Origin: Bradyrhizobiaceae bacterium PARB1
GTDB lineage: Bacteria; Pseudomonadota; Alphaproteobacteria; Rhizobiales; Xanthobacteraceae
Length of the DNA: 64,000 nucleotides
Reading direction: 5' to 3'
Assembly: GCA_002256345.1 (NCBI GenBank)
Contig: NKIY01000005.1
Location: 376,485-440,484, forward strand
Shown: piece by piece, positions 9,850-18,861 of the stretch
How the letters are laid out: each line of letters begins with the position of its first letter
How positions within the stretch are numbered: position 1 is the first letter of the stretch
Made by a program: the position numbers and the translations under genes
Notes under the pieces: model-generated
What the model was told of the DNA's origin: nothing
Database searches by the model: none
The model's input: the letters and a program-made list of their open reading frames with translations, nothing else

Positions 9850-10656
9850 ATGACCTCGTTCACGGAGCGCATCGACGGACCATCGGCCATCGCCATCTGG
9901 GGCAGCGACGAGCCCGGCAACGAATTCCGGCTCGGCACCCGCGAGCTCGATTGGCATCACCATCGGCGCGGCCAGTTGTTCTGCATCGAAAGCGGATTGA
10001 TCCGCCTGCATACGAGACAGGGCTCATGGCTTTTGCCGCCCCAGCGCATCGGTTGGCTGCCCCCCGGGCTACATCACAAGGTGACATTGAGCGGCGTACT
10101 GAGCGGATGGGGCGTGATGCTGACGCCGGGAGCGAGCAGAACATTGCCATCGCAGCCTTGCGTCATGGGCGTCAGCGACCTGCTCCGAGCGCTGGTTCGC
10201 CGCGCAGCGGGCTGGACGAGCGCCGACCGGCTGACACCGGCGCAAACCCGACTGGTCGCAGTATTGCTCGATGAAGTCCGTAGCGCACCGCAGGAACCGC
10301 TGCATCTGCCGATGCCAACCGAAACCCGGGCGTTGCGCATCGCCAATGCGCTGATCAAACGGCCGAGCGACGGCCGCACACTGCAGGAATTCGCCGCATG
10401 GACCGGCCTGTCGGAACGGACTGCCCGCCGCATCTTCATGGCTGAGACCGGCATGAGTTTCGCCCAATGGCGGCAGCAGGCGCGATTGACGCTGGCGCTG
10501 GAGCGCCTCGCCCGCAACGAGGCGGTTGCCGATGTCGCCGAACGGCTCGGCTATGCAACGCCGAGCAATTTCATCGCCATGTTCCGCCGCGCCTTCGGCG
10601 CACCACCAGCGCGCTATTTTTCAACGCAACGGGCGACCCGCGGTCGGACGGGTTAG
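9850..10656 (+). CDS. AraC family transcriptional regulator
   Basis: About 268 aa with an N-terminal cupin-type sensor (LGTRELDWHHHRRGQLFCIESG, PPQRIGWLPPGLHH) and a C-terminal AraC/XylS double helix-turn-helix: RTLQEFAAWTGLSERTARRI and VADVAERLGYATPSNFIAMF with the closing FGAPPARYF. I prefer the ATG at 9850, which has AAAAGG upstream; an upstream in-frame ATG at 9805 (283 aa) has no clear ribosome site. It lies immediately upstream of the acyl-CoA ligase gene on the same strand and divergent from a hypothetical gene; either could be regulated by it. Confidence 0.9.
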   Translation: MTSFTERIDGPSAIAIWGSDEPGNEFRLGTRELDWHHHRRGQLFCIESGLIRLHTRQGSWLLPPQRIGWLPPGLHHKVTLSGVLSGWGVMLTPGASRTLPSQPCVMGVSDLLRALVRRAAGWTSADRLTPAQTRLVAVLLDEVRSAPQEPLHLPMPTETRALRIANALIKRPSDGRTLQEFAAWTGLSERTARRIFMAETGMSFAQWRQQARLTLALERLARNEAVADVAERLGYATPSNFIAMFRRAFGAPPARYFSTQRATRGRTG

Positions 10657-10795
10657 GTGGGGCATTTCAGGCGCGCCGACCGCATTGTTACACAAGGTCG
10701 CGCTTCCTCATCGCACCGCAGCACCTTTCTGATCTTGTCAGCGCCACGGGACACCCTCACACTCTCTGCAACTAAAAAATGCAGGGAGGGAAGTC

Positions 10796-12373
10796 ATGTC
10801 CGTCGCGGAAGCGGCCACGCTGGCCGATGTCATTCGCATTCAAGCCAAGACGCGCGGGGGTTCCACCGCGCTGGTGTTCGAGGGGCGCGAAACGAACTAC
10901 GCAGAGCTCGATCGCAAGGCCAACCGGGTCGCCAACGGTCTGATCGCACTTGGCGTCAAGCAGGGCGAGCGCATCGCCTATCTCGGCAAGAACAGCGATC
11001 TCTTCATCGAACTCCTGCTCGGCGCCGTGAAGGCGAAGATCGTCACGGCTCCGGTGAACTGGCGTCTCGCCGGACCGGAGATCGCCTTCATCGTCGACGA
11101 CGCCAAGGCGGCCGTGCTGTTCGTCGGTCCGGAATTCATCGATCTCGTCCGCAGCCTCAAGGATCAGTTCCCCGGCGTCCGCGCGATCATGACCATGGAG
11201 GGCGGTGCGCCGGAGTGGAAAGACTTTGCCGCTTGGCGCGACGAGCAAAGCGACAGCGATCCCAACATTGCAATGACCAGGGACGATGTCGCGATCCAGC
11301 TCTATACGTCCGGCACCACGGGAAAACCGAAAGGCGCGATGCTATCCCACCAGAATTTCCTGTCGCTGCTGCGCATCGGTGGCACCGACGAGAATCCGGA
11401 CTGGAATGTCTGGACGGATACCGATGTCTCGCTGGTGGCGATGCCGGTGTTTCACATCGGCGGCGTCGGCTGGGCGGTGTTCGGGCTCTATCACGGCGCC
11501 AAGAGTGTGATCGCGCGCGAGTTCGATCCGAACAAGGTACTCGACTTCTTCCGCGACTACGGGATCAGCAAACTGTTCCTGGTACCGGCGGCAATGCAGT
11601 TCATCGTGCGGCAGCCGCGAGCGCGCGAGATGGATTTCTCGCAGCTCAAATACATCATGTATGGGGCATCGCCGATCCCGGCCGCACTGCTGAGGGAGTG
11701 CATTGCCGTATTCGGCTGCGGCTTCGTGCAGATGTACGGCATGACTGAGACGACCGGCACTATCGTGGTGCTGGCGCCGGAGGATCATGTCGAGGGCCGC
11801 GACTGCATGCGTTCCGCCGGCAAGGCACTGCCAGGCATCGAGATCGCCATTCTCGACCCCGACGGCAGGTCGCTTCCCGTGGGCGAAGTCGGTGAGATCG
11901 CAACGCGCTCGGCCTCGAACATGGTGGGGTACTGGAATCTGCCGGACGCCACTGCGCGCACGCTCGATCACGACAACTGGCTGCGCACCGGCGACGCCGG
12001 CTATCTCGACAAGGATGGCTTCCTCTATATCCACGACCGCATCAAGGACATGATCATCTCCGGCGGCGAGAACATCTATCCGGCCGAGGTGGAAAGCGCG
12101 ATCTGCGATCATCCGGATGTAGCTGAGGTCGCCGTGGTCGGCGTTCCCGATGATACATGGGGCGAAGCTGTGAAGGCCGTGGTTGCGCTAAAGCCCGGCA
12201 AGGACGTCAGCGCCGTCGACATCATCGCCTTTACGCGGCAACGCATCGCCGCCTTCAAGACACCGAAGACGGTGGATTTCATCCAGGCCTTGCCGCGTAA
12301 TGCGTCAGGAAAAATCCTGCGACGGCAATTGCGGGAGCCGTATTGGGTCGGGAAGGACCGACAAGTGAATTGA
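10796..12373 (+). CDS. Long-chain-fatty-acid--CoA ligase-type acyl-CoA synthetase
   Basis: A 525-aa ANL-superfamily ligase. Motifs: LYTSGTTGKPKGAMLSH (P-loop, about residues 165-181), MYGMTETTGTIVVL (A5), TGDAGYLDKDGFLYIHDR (A8), ISGGENIYPAEVE and LPRNASGKILRRQL with the C-terminal catalytic Lys. GGAGGGAAGTC precedes the ATG, giving a strong ribosome site. It is the second ligase of this metabolic region and follows the AraC gene by 139 bp, so it is a likely AraC target. The hydrophobic pocket resembles medium- to long-chain ligases, but the substrate cannot be fixed from sequence. Confidence 0.93.
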   Translation: MSVAEAATLADVIRIQAKTRGGSTALVFEGRETNYAELDRKANRVANGLIALGVKQGERIAYLGKNSDLFIELLLGAVKAKIVTAPVNWRLAGPEIAFIVDDAKAAVLFVGPEFIDLVRSLKDQFPGVRAIMTMEGGAPEWKDFAAWRDEQSDSDPNIAMTRDDVAIQLYTSGTTGKPKGAMLSHQNFLSLLRIGGTDENPDWNVWTDTDVSLVAMPVFHIGGVGWAVFGLYHGAKSVIAREFDPNKVLDFFRDYGISKLFLVPAAMQFIVRQPRAREMDFSQLKYIMYGASPIPAALLRECIAVFGCGFVQMYGMTETTGTIVVLAPEDHVEGRDCMRSAGKALPGIEIAILDPDGRSLPVGEVGEIATRSASNMVGYWNLPDATARTLDHDNWLRTGDAGYLDKDGFLYIHDRIKDMIISGGENIYPAEVESAICDHPDVAEVAVVGVPDDTWGEAVKAVVALKPGKDVSAVDIIAFTRQRIAAFKTPKTVDFIQALPRNASGKILRRQLREPYWVGKDRQVN

Positions 12374-12488
12374 CGACCGGCATCCGCCGGTCGTCATCCC
12401 GGGGCGCGCACTTGCGCGAACCCGGGATCCCATCATGAGACTCACCGCACGAGCTTCCGGGTTCGCGCTACGCGCGCCCCGGAATGAC
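12372..12488. repeat. Hairpin plus palindromic intergenic repeat
   Basis: A 10-bp stem GACGACCGGC/GCCGGTCGTC with an ATCC loop begins inside the ligase stop codon. It is followed by a larger palindrome whose arms are 12393-12408 (GTCATCCCGGGGCGCG) and 12473-12488 (CGCGCCCCGGAATGAC). There is no T tract, so I call it a repeat rather than a terminator. Confidence 0.75.
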
Positions 12489-12510
12489 AAGTTAGATCGC
12501 AGGACCAACC

Positions 12511-13518
12511 ATGCTCACCATGCCGCCACTCCAATATGCCGACCTCCCCGGCCTCCGCATGGGCTACTACGACTCTGGCCCACAGTCCGACGCGCCGCCG
12601 ATGATCCTCTGCCACGGCTGGCCCGAACTCGCCTTCTCCTGGCGGCACCAGATCAAGGCGCTGGGCGAGGCAGGCATCCGGGTCATTGCACCTGACCAGC
12701 GTGGCTATGGCGCGACCGACAAGCCCGCTGCGGTGGAGGACTACAGTATCGAACATCTCACCGGCGATCTGATCGCCCTGCTCGATCACCTCAAGATCGA
12801 CAAGGCGGTCTTCGTCGGCCATGACTGGGGCGGGTTCGTCGTCTGGCAGATGCCGCTGCGACATCCCGGGCGCGTCGCAGGCGTCGTCGGCATCAACACG
12901 CCGCACACAGACCGCGCGCCGATCGATCCGATCTCGATCTATCGGAAACGGTTCGGCGACAGCATGTACATCGTCCAGTTTCAGGATCCCGCGCATCGGC
13001 CCGACGGCATCTTCGCCAATGACGTCCGTCGCACCTTCGATTTCTTCATGCGCAAGCCGCCACAGCGCGCCTCCGGTTTCGATGCCTTTTCCGGCAATGA
13101 AGAGCCAACTGCCGGCATCGGCGCGGCGCCGAAGACCAATCTCGCGCTGCCCGACATGGTCGCGGCCTATGACCCTTCGCGCGACAGCCGCGAGCGCATT
13201 CTTGACGACAGCGAGATGAAGGTGTTCGTCGACGCCTTCACCGCCTCGGGCTTCACCGGCGGCATCAACTGGTATCGCAATATCAGCGCCAACTGGCGGC
13301 GCGCCGAAGGCCTCGATCATACTGTGCGCGTACCGGCGCTGATGATCATGGCGGAGAACGACGCCGTACTGCCGCCCTCTGCGGCCGACGGCATGGACAG
13401 GATCATCCCCGATCTCGAAAAATATCTCGTCAAAGGCAGCGGACACTGGACGCAGCAGGAAAAGCCGGATGAAGTCAGCGCCAAACTGATCGAATGGCGA
13501 CGCCGACGATTTGGATAG
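12511..13518 (+). CDS. Alpha/beta hydrolase, epoxide hydrolase-like
   Basis: A 335-aa alpha/beta-hydrolase. HGWPE (35-39) gives the oxyanion region and GHDWGG (103-108) the nucleophile elbow with Asp105, as in epoxide hydrolases and haloalkane dehalogenases rather than Ser esterases. The cap domain contains a Tyr in INWYRN that would polarise an epoxide, and the C-terminal GHWTQQEKPDEV supplies the catalytic His. Together these favour an epoxide hydrolase. AGGA lies 6 nt before the ATG. It is co-oriented with the upstream acyl-CoA ligase but separated from it by a palindromic repeat. Confidence 0.9.
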   Translation: MLTMPPLQYADLPGLRMGYYDSGPQSDAPPMILCHGWPELAFSWRHQIKALGEAGIRVIAPDQRGYGATDKPAAVEDYSIEHLTGDLIALLDHLKIDKAVFVGHDWGGFVVWQMPLRHPGRVAGVVGINTPHTDRAPIDPISIYRKRFGDSMYIVQFQDPAHRPDGIFANDVRRTFDFFMRKPPQRASGFDAFSGNEEPTAGIGAAPKTNLALPDMVAAYDPSRDSRERILDDSEMKVFVDAFTASGFTGGINWYRNISANWRRAEGLDHTVRVPALMIMAENDAVLPPSAADGMDRIIPDLEKYLVKGSGHWTQQEKPDEVSAKLIEWRRRRFG

Positions 13519-13529
13519 CTGCGCGCGAT

Positions 13530-13612
13530 TGTGACAATGGAACACCGGCACCTGTTGTCACAATCACTGTCACAAATGCCGAAAACGCTGTCACAATAGG
13601 CTCTGCGACAAT
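13530..13612. promoter_or_regulatory. Cluster of five TGTCACAAT-like repeats
   Basis: Near-identical 9-mers occur at 13530 (TGTGACAAT), 13556 (TGTCACAAT), 13568 (TGTCACAAA), 13589 (TGTCACAAT) and 13604 (TGCGACAAT). All face the same way and stand 86-168 bp before the hydrolase ATG at 13698. Spacings of 26, 12, 21 and 15 bp are irregular. Clustered regulator sites are the simplest reading. Confidence 0.5.
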
Positions 13613-13697
13613 ATATCGTTAAGTCCCGCGACGATTTGATCGCGTCAGCGCGCGCTTGTTACTTTTTCGTTGGGGCTTTCCATGTCATACAGATGAC

Positions 13698-14678
13698 ATG
13701 AACCAGCACGTCCGTCTTCTCCCCGAACAGATCGAAGTTCCGTATCAGCCGCCGCGCATCGCGCGCACGAACGGGATCGATATCTGTTACGACATCTTCG
13801 GCTATAGCGATGCCGAACCCATGGTCATGATCATGGGACTGGGCGCACAGCTGATCCATTGGGATGACGATTTCTGCCGCGAACTCGCCAGCCACGGCTT
13901 TCGCGTGATCCGCTTCGACAATCGCGACATTGGCCTGTCGTCGAAGATGACCGGCGGCAGGAAGTTCTCGCTCTACGAACTCGCAAAACTACGCTTCCTC
14001 AACATTCCGCTGGCGGCGCCTTACAAGCTCGCGGACATGGCGGCCGACGTGGTCGGCCTGCTCGATGTGTTGCGTATCCGCAAGGCGCATATCGTCGGTG
14101 CTTCCATGGGCGGCATGATCGCGCAGGAGATGGCAATCAGCTATCCCGAGCGGCTGCGTTCGTTGACCTCGATCATGTCCACCACCGGGGATCCGCGTCT
14201 GCCGCAGCCGAGCCGCCAGGTGACGCTGAAACTGCTGCAGCGGCAGCCGGACGGCTATGAGGCCTTCATCGAGCGCTTCAAGCAGACCTGGCTGTTTTTG
14301 CGCGTCGGCAGTTTTCCCGATGACGAGGCGCGCGATCTCGACCGTGCCGAGCGGACCTATGCCCGCGGCCTGCACCCGGAAGGCGTCGGCCGCCAGCTGC
14401 GTGCCATCCTTGCTTCAGGCAGCCGCAAGGAGCGTCTTGCCAAAGTAACGGCACCGACGCTGGTGATCCACGGAAAGATCGATCCCCTGGTGCATCCGGC
14501 TGCCGGCCGCGATACTGCCGCATCGATCCCCGGCGCCAGACTGATGTTGATCGATCGTATGGGACACGCACTGCCGATCTCCATGTGGAGCATGGTGATC
14601 GACGCCATTTCGCGCCATGCGCACGGAGCGAGCCTGCAAATGCGTATGCCGATGGCGGAGATGCGGCGGGCTGGGTAG
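13698..14678 (+). CDS. Alpha/beta fold hydrolase (serine type)
   Basis: About 326 aa from the ATG at 13698; an in-frame TTG at 13656 would add 14 residues and has no better ribosome site. The nucleophile elbow is GASMGG (134-139, Ser136), the oxyanion strand is MIMGLGAQLIHW, and PTLVIHGKIDPLVHP and DRMGHALP carry the acid and the His. This pattern fits an esterase/lipase or a TAP-like peptidase of the fold. The upstream spacer carries five TGTCACAAT-like repeats, which suggests specific regulation. The physiological substrate is unknown. Confidence 0.88.
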   Translation: MNQHVRLLPEQIEVPYQPPRIARTNGIDICYDIFGYSDAEPMVMIMGLGAQLIHWDDDFCRELASHGFRVIRFDNRDIGLSSKMTGGRKFSLYELAKLRFLNIPLAAPYKLADMAADVVGLLDVLRIRKAHIVGASMGGMIAQEMAISYPERLRSLTSIMSTTGDPRLPQPSRQVTLKLLQRQPDGYEAFIERFKQTWLFLRVGSFPDDEARDLDRAERTYARGLHPEGVGRQLRAILASGSRKERLAKVTAPTLVIHGKIDPLVHPAAGRDTAASIPGARLMLIDRMGHALPISMWSMVIDAISRHAHGASLQMRMPMAEMRRAG

Positions 14679-14690
14679 CGCGCTCGCCCC

Positions 14691-14811
14691 CCGGACGCGG
14701 CGCAGCACATTGGTGCTGCTCCGCAGAGCCGGAGCCGCACGAAACGCCGGAGCTTGCAACGGTCCCGGTTCTGCGAAGCAGCGTGATAACGCTGCGTCGC
14801 GCCCCGGGACA
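14691..14811. repeat. Dispersed palindromic repeat, family B, copy 1
   Basis: A complex inverted repeat: CCGGACGCGGCGCAGC ... GCTGCTCCGCAGAGCCGG, then GGTCCCGGTTCTGCG ... CGCCCCGGGAC. It resembles the element at 36945-37064 (shared CGCAGAGCCGG and terminal CCCGGAC/GTCCGGG). It separates convergent genes. Confidence 0.75.
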
Positions 14812-14819
14812 CAGCAATC

Positions 14820-15071
14820 CTACTTCTTGTCCTTCGCGGTGCTGCCGAGCCCGGCCATGTTGGCGAACATGTCCTGAAAGCGCTCGCCAATTTTCGGGTC
14901 GAACGAGAACCAGCTCTGCATGATCGACTCCGGAGAATACTTGTCCATGTTCTCCATCATCTTCTTCTGCATCTGATCCATCATCGCCGACTGCATCGGC
15001 TGCACATCGGGCAGCCCCAGAAATTCGCGCGCCTCGAGCGGTGTGCAGTCCACGGTGACGGTTACCTTCAT
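14820..15071 (-). CDS. DUF6489-like small conserved protein
   Basis: 83 aa from the ATG at 15071, which has GGGGAAA 5-6 nt upstream; a longer frame to 15098 lacks a ribosome site. The sequence KVTVTVDCTPLEAREFLGLPDV, then a Met-rich amphipathic stretch (MDQMQKKMMENM) and MFANMAGLG, matches my memory of the alphaproteobacterial DUF6489 family, though I cannot confirm it here. No signal peptide is present. The function is unknown; the Met-rich helix may mediate oligomerisation or membrane contact. Confidence 0.72.
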   Translation of the reverse strand: MKVTVTVDCTPLEAREFLGLPDVQPMQSAMMDQMQKKMMENMDKYSPESIMQSWFSFDPKIGERFQDMFANMAGLGSTAKDKK

Positions 15072-15300
15072 TGCAATTTCCCCTGATCCGTTCTGCAATC
15101 GGTGCGATCAGACAGTATCGCCGCTGTGGCCGCTTCGATGCAAGCGAAGCGATACCCGCCGGCACGGCTGGCCCCCGCCTTGCATGTATCGCCGGGATTT
15201 ACATCCCGGAGTTGGAAATCGCCCTTGCGCGCTGGCCGAACTCCGCCAACAATGATTGAGCAGCTCAGCATCTGGGCTGCGGCGTGACGAGGAGAAGCGA

Positions 15301-16902
15301 ATGTCGTTTCGGCGGACTCTCACCGGTGCTGCGGCAGCGCTCACCATTCTTCTGACGGCGGCCTCGGTCCCCGCCGCCGCGCAGACCCTGCGCTACGCCA
15401 ATCAGGGCGACCTGAAATCCCTCGACCCCTACACCCTGCGCGAAACCACGACCATCGCCCATCATGGCCAAGTCTATGAGGGTCTGGTCGGCCGCGGCAA
15501 GGACCTGCAGCTGATCCCCAAGCTCGCCGAAAGCTGGGAGACGCCGGAGCCGACCCGCTGGCGTTTTCATCTACGCAAGAACGTCAAGTTCCAGAACGGC
15601 GAGTCCTTCACTGCCGATGACGTGATCTTCTCCGCCGACCGCGTCCGCACCAAGGGCTCCGACTTCACCACGGTGATCCCGGCGGATGCGAAATTCGTCA
15701 AGATCGACGACTACACCCTGGACGTGGTGCTGACCAAGCCGAACCCGATCCTGACGTCGCAATGGGACGTCTGGTATGTGATGAGCAAGAAATGGGCGGA
15801 GGCGAACAATGCGACGGCACCGACGCCAGCCGCGGCGACCTCCCCGAGCTACGCATCGCTGAATGCCAACGGCACCGGCCCGTTCAGGATCGAGAGCCAT
15901 CAGCCGGGCGTCAAGACCGTGTTCAAGGTCAATCCGGACTGGTGGGGCAAGCCCGAGCATAACCTGAAGGAGATCATCTTCACCCCGATCGCCTCCGACG
16001 CCACGCGCGTCGCGGCACTGCTGTCGGGTGAGGTGGATATCATCGAGCCGGTGCCGGTGCAGGACATCGCCCGCGTCAATGGCTCCGCCAATGCCGGCGT
16101 GCTCGCCGGGCCGGAGCTGCGCACGATCTTCCTCGGTATGGACCAGATCCGTGACGAACTGCTCTACTCGAACATCAAGGGCAAGAATCCGTTCAAGGAC
16201 ATCCGTGTCCGCGAGGCCTTCTACAAAGCCATCGATATCGAGACGATCAAGAGCCGGGTGATGCGCGGGCTCTCGACGCCTTCCGCGCTGATGATCGCGC
16301 CGGCGCTGTTCAAGCTGTCCGGCGATTTCACGCGGCCGAAATTCGATCTCGAAGGCGCCAAGAAACTGATGGCCGATGCCGGCTATCCCAATGGTTTCGA
16401 GGTCGGCATGGACTGCCCGAACGATCGCTACGTCAACGATGCCGCGATCTGCCAGGCGGTGGTCAGCATGCTGGCGCGCATCAATGTGAAGGTGAACCTG
16501 AATGCGCAGCCGAAGGCACTGTATTTCGCAAAAGTGTTCAAGGCCGGCGGCTTCAACACGTCGTTCTATCTGCTCGGCTGGACGCCAGGCTCGCTGGATT
16601 CGCACAATGTGATGTATGACATCATGGGCTGCCGCGACGACCCGAACAGCCCGCGCGGCGCGACCAATCTCGGCGGCTACTGCAACAAGGAATTCGACAA
16701 GCTCACCGATCAGGTGCTGCTGGAGACCGATACCGCCAAGCGCGACCAGATGATCAAGCAGGCCTTCGACATCGCGATCAAGGACTGGGCCTATATCCCG
16801 CTGCACCAGCAGGCGCTGGCCTGGGGCGTGTCGAAGAAACTGAAAATCGTGCAGCGACCGGATAACCAGGTTCTGCCCTATTGGGCGGTGAAGTCGGAGT
16901 AA
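15301..16902 (+). CDS. ABC transporter substrate-binding protein, oligopeptide (SBP_bac_5) family
   Basis: A 533-aa periplasmic solute receptor with a Sec signal (MSFRRTLT, a hydrophobic core, cleavage after PAAAQ about residue 28). Family 5 hallmarks: YANQGDLKSLDPYTLRETTT at the N-terminus, YEGLVGRGKDLQLIPKLAESW and WRFHLRKNVKFQNGESFTADDV. The start is chosen at 15301 because GAGGAGAAG precedes it; a frame opening at 15256 lacks such a site. It is the first gene of a five-gene importer operon. Ligands in this family range from di/oligopeptides to nickel, opines and glutathione and cannot be told from sequence. Confidence 0.95.
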   Translation: MSFRRTLTGAAAALTILLTAASVPAAAQTLRYANQGDLKSLDPYTLRETTTIAHHGQVYEGLVGRGKDLQLIPKLAESWETPEPTRWRFHLRKNVKFQNGESFTADDVIFSADRVRTKGSDFTTVIPADAKFVKIDDYTLDVVLTKPNPILTSQWDVWYVMSKKWAEANNATAPTPAAATSPSYASLNANGTGPFRIESHQPGVKTVFKVNPDWWGKPEHNLKEIIFTPIASDATRVAALLSGEVDIIEPVPVQDIARVNGSANAGVLAGPELRTIFLGMDQIRDELLYSNIKGKNPFKDIRVREAFYKAIDIETIKSRVMRGLSTPSALMIAPALFKLSGDFTRPKFDLEGAKKLMADAGYPNGFEVGMDCPNDRYVNDAAICQAVVSMLARINVKVNLNAQPKALYFAKVFKAGGFNTSFYLLGWTPGSLDSHNVMYDIMGCRDDPNSPRGATNLGGYCNKEFDKLTDQVLLETDTAKRDQMIKQAFDIAIKDWAYIPLHQQALAWGVSKKLKIVQRPDNQVLPYWAVKSE

Positions 16903-16921
16903 GCGCGAAAGGATCGCGCCG

Positions 16922-17902
16922 ATGCTCGCTTTCATCCTGCGCCGTGCCTTGCAGTCCATCGGTGTGCTGATCGCCGTCGGCATCATCTCCTTCACCATGT
17001 TCCGCTTCGCCGGCGACCCGGTGAACCAGATGGTGGCGATCGACACCACGCCCGCCCAGCGCGCCGAAATCCGCGCCTCGCTCGGCCTCGACGATCCCGT
17101 CGTGGTGCAGTTCGCGCGCTATTTCGCGAATGCCGCCCAGTTCAAGTTCGGCGTCTCCTATCAATTCCGCCAACCCGTCTCATCGCTGCTGGCGGAGCGC
17201 ATGCCGGCGACGCTGGAGCTCGCCACCTGCGCCACGGCACTGGCGCTGTTCTTCGGCATATTAATGGGCATCTATTCGGCCCTTCGCCGCGACTCGTTCA
17301 CCGCCAAACTGCTGCAGGCGTTATCGTTGATCGGCATCTCGCTGCCGACCTTCCTGATCGGCATTCTGCTGATCTACCTGTTCGCGGTGACGCTCGGCTG
17401 GTTGCCCTCCTTCGGCCGCGGCGAAGTGGTCAAGCTCGGCTGGTGGACCACCGGCTTCCTCACCCTTTCCGGACTGAAGGCGCTGATCATGCCATCGATC
17501 ACCCTCGGCCTGTTCCAGATGACGCTGATCATGCGGCTGGTTCGCGCCGAAATGCTGGAAGTGCTGCGCACCGACTACATCCGCTTCGCACGGGCCCGCG
17601 GCCTCACCACGCGGGCGATCCATTTCGGCCATGCGCTGAAGAATACGCTGGTGCCCGTCATCACCGTGGCCGGACTGCAATTCGGCTCGGTCATCGCCTT
17701 CGCCATCATCACCGAGACCGTGTTCCAGTGGCCGGGCATGGGCCTCTTGTTCGTTCAGGCAGTGCAGAATGTCGATATCCCGATCATGGCGGCCTATCTG
17801 CTGGTGGTGTCGCTGATCTTCGTCACCATCAATCTGGTGGTGGACATCCTTTACACCATCGTCGATCCGCGCCTGCGCGCGACGATCGACCGGCCGGCGT
17901 GA
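16922..17902 (+). CDS. ABC transporter permease, DppB/OppB type
   Basis: A 326-aa inner-membrane permease of the dipeptide/oligopeptide importer class. The first helix begins MLAFILRRALQSIGVLIAVG, as in DppB. The cytoplasmic EAA loop that contacts the ATPases is RTDYIRFARARGLTTRAIHFGHALKN (about residues 218-243). FQWPGMGLLFVQAV and the C-terminal NLVVDILYTIVDPRLR are typical. It starts 19 bp after the receptor gene with AAAGGA upstream, and is followed after 7 bp by the partner permease. Confidence 0.95.
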   Translation: MLAFILRRALQSIGVLIAVGIISFTMFRFAGDPVNQMVAIDTTPAQRAEIRASLGLDDPVVVQFARYFANAAQFKFGVSYQFRQPVSSLLAERMPATLELATCATALALFFGILMGIYSALRRDSFTAKLLQALSLIGISLPTFLIGILLIYLFAVTLGWLPSFGRGEVVKLGWWTTGFLTLSGLKALIMPSITLGLFQMTLIMRLVRAEMLEVLRTDYIRFARARGLTTRAIHFGHALKNTLVPVITVAGLQFGSVIAFAIITETVFQWPGMGLLFVQAVQNVDIPIMAAYLLVVSLIFVTINLVVDILYTIVDPRLRATIDRPA

Positions 17903-17909
17903 GGTTCAC

Positions 17910-18848
17910 ATGACCGATACGCCCTCTCCCCCGACACCCGGCCTGCTCGCCCGCGCCATCGACAGCGACATCTTCTATTCGTTCCGGCGTTCCCGGTTGA
18001 CGATCGTAGCGGCCAGCATCGTGCTGCTGCTGGTGCTGGCGGCGATCTTCGCCCCGTTGCTCGCCGTGCAGAATCCGTTCGATCCTGCCCAACTCGAATT
18101 GATGAACTCCCGCATCTCGCCGCTATGGACGAGCGAGGGTCAGCGCCCGTTCCTGTTCGGCACCGACGAGCAGGGCCGCGATGTCTTCTCCGCGATCCTG
18201 TATGGCATGCGCATCTCGCTGATCGTGGGCATCCTCGGCGTCGGCCTCGCCGCGGTGCTCGGCATCGGGCTCGGCCTGATCGCCGGCTATGTCGGCGGCG
18301 CCGTGGACAGCCTGATCATGCGCATTGCCGATGTACAGCTCACCTTTCCCGCCATTCTGATCGCCCTCCTCATCGACGGCATCGTCAAGTCGCTGCTCGG
18401 CAATCATCTGGACGCCACCACCATGCTAATCGTGCTGGTGGTCGCCATCGGCCTGAGCTTCTGGGTGCAGTATGCGCGCACGGTGCGTGGCTCGGTGATG
18501 GTGGAGAAGAACAAGGACTATGTGGCCGCCGCGCAGCTGATCGGCCTGCCGGCGCGCGTAATCATGCTGCGCCATGTGCTGCCGAACACGATGGGACCGA
18601 TCCTGGTCATCGCCACCATCAATCTCGCCCTCGCCATCATCACCGAGGCGACTCTGTCCTTTCTCGGTTCGGGCATGCCCGACACCATGCCGTCGCTCGG
18701 CACGTTGATCCGCATCGGCAACAACTACCTGTTCTCCGGGGAATGGTGGATCATTGCCTTTCCCGGCATCGCGCTGGCGTCGCTGATCCTGTCGATCAAC
18801 CTCGTCGGCGACTGGCTGCGCGATGCGCTGAATCCGAAACTGCAATGA
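17910..18848 (+). CDS. ABC transporter permease, DppC/OppC type
   Basis: A 312-aa second permease of the importer. DppC features are the N-terminal extension before the first helix (FRRSRLTIVAASIVLL), the periplasmic loop FLFGTDEQGRDVFSAILYGMR, the EAA loop KNKDYVAAAQLIGLPARVIMLRHVLPN (about 198-224), and a C-terminus LVGDWLRDALNPKLQ. It forms a heterodimer with the preceding permease and is 7 bp downstream, which implies translational coupling. Confidence 0.95.
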   Translation: MTDTPSPPTPGLLARAIDSDIFYSFRRSRLTIVAASIVLLLVLAAIFAPLLAVQNPFDPAQLELMNSRISPLWTSEGQRPFLFGTDEQGRDVFSAILYGMRISLIVGILGVGLAAVLGIGLGLIAGYVGGAVDSLIMRIADVQLTFPAILIALLIDGIVKSLLGNHLDATTMLIVLVVAIGLSFWVQYARTVRGSVMVEKNKDYVAAAQLIGLPARVIMLRHVLPNTMGPILVIATINLALAIITEATLSFLGSGMPDTMPSLGTLIRIGNNYLFSGEWWIIAFPGIALASLILSINLVGDWLRDALNPKLQ

Positions 18849-18861
18849 CGGGAGAGATCAG

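Noticed and set aside
10657-11748. A 363-codon plus-strand frame overlapping the acyl-CoA ligase
   Set aside because: Wrong frame of the ligase: low-complexity Arg/Gly/Ser composition and no motifs.
15571-17049. A 492-codon minus-strand frame across the ABC receptor gene
   Set aside because: Antisense shadow; the plus-strand gene has a signal peptide, ribosome site and family motifs.
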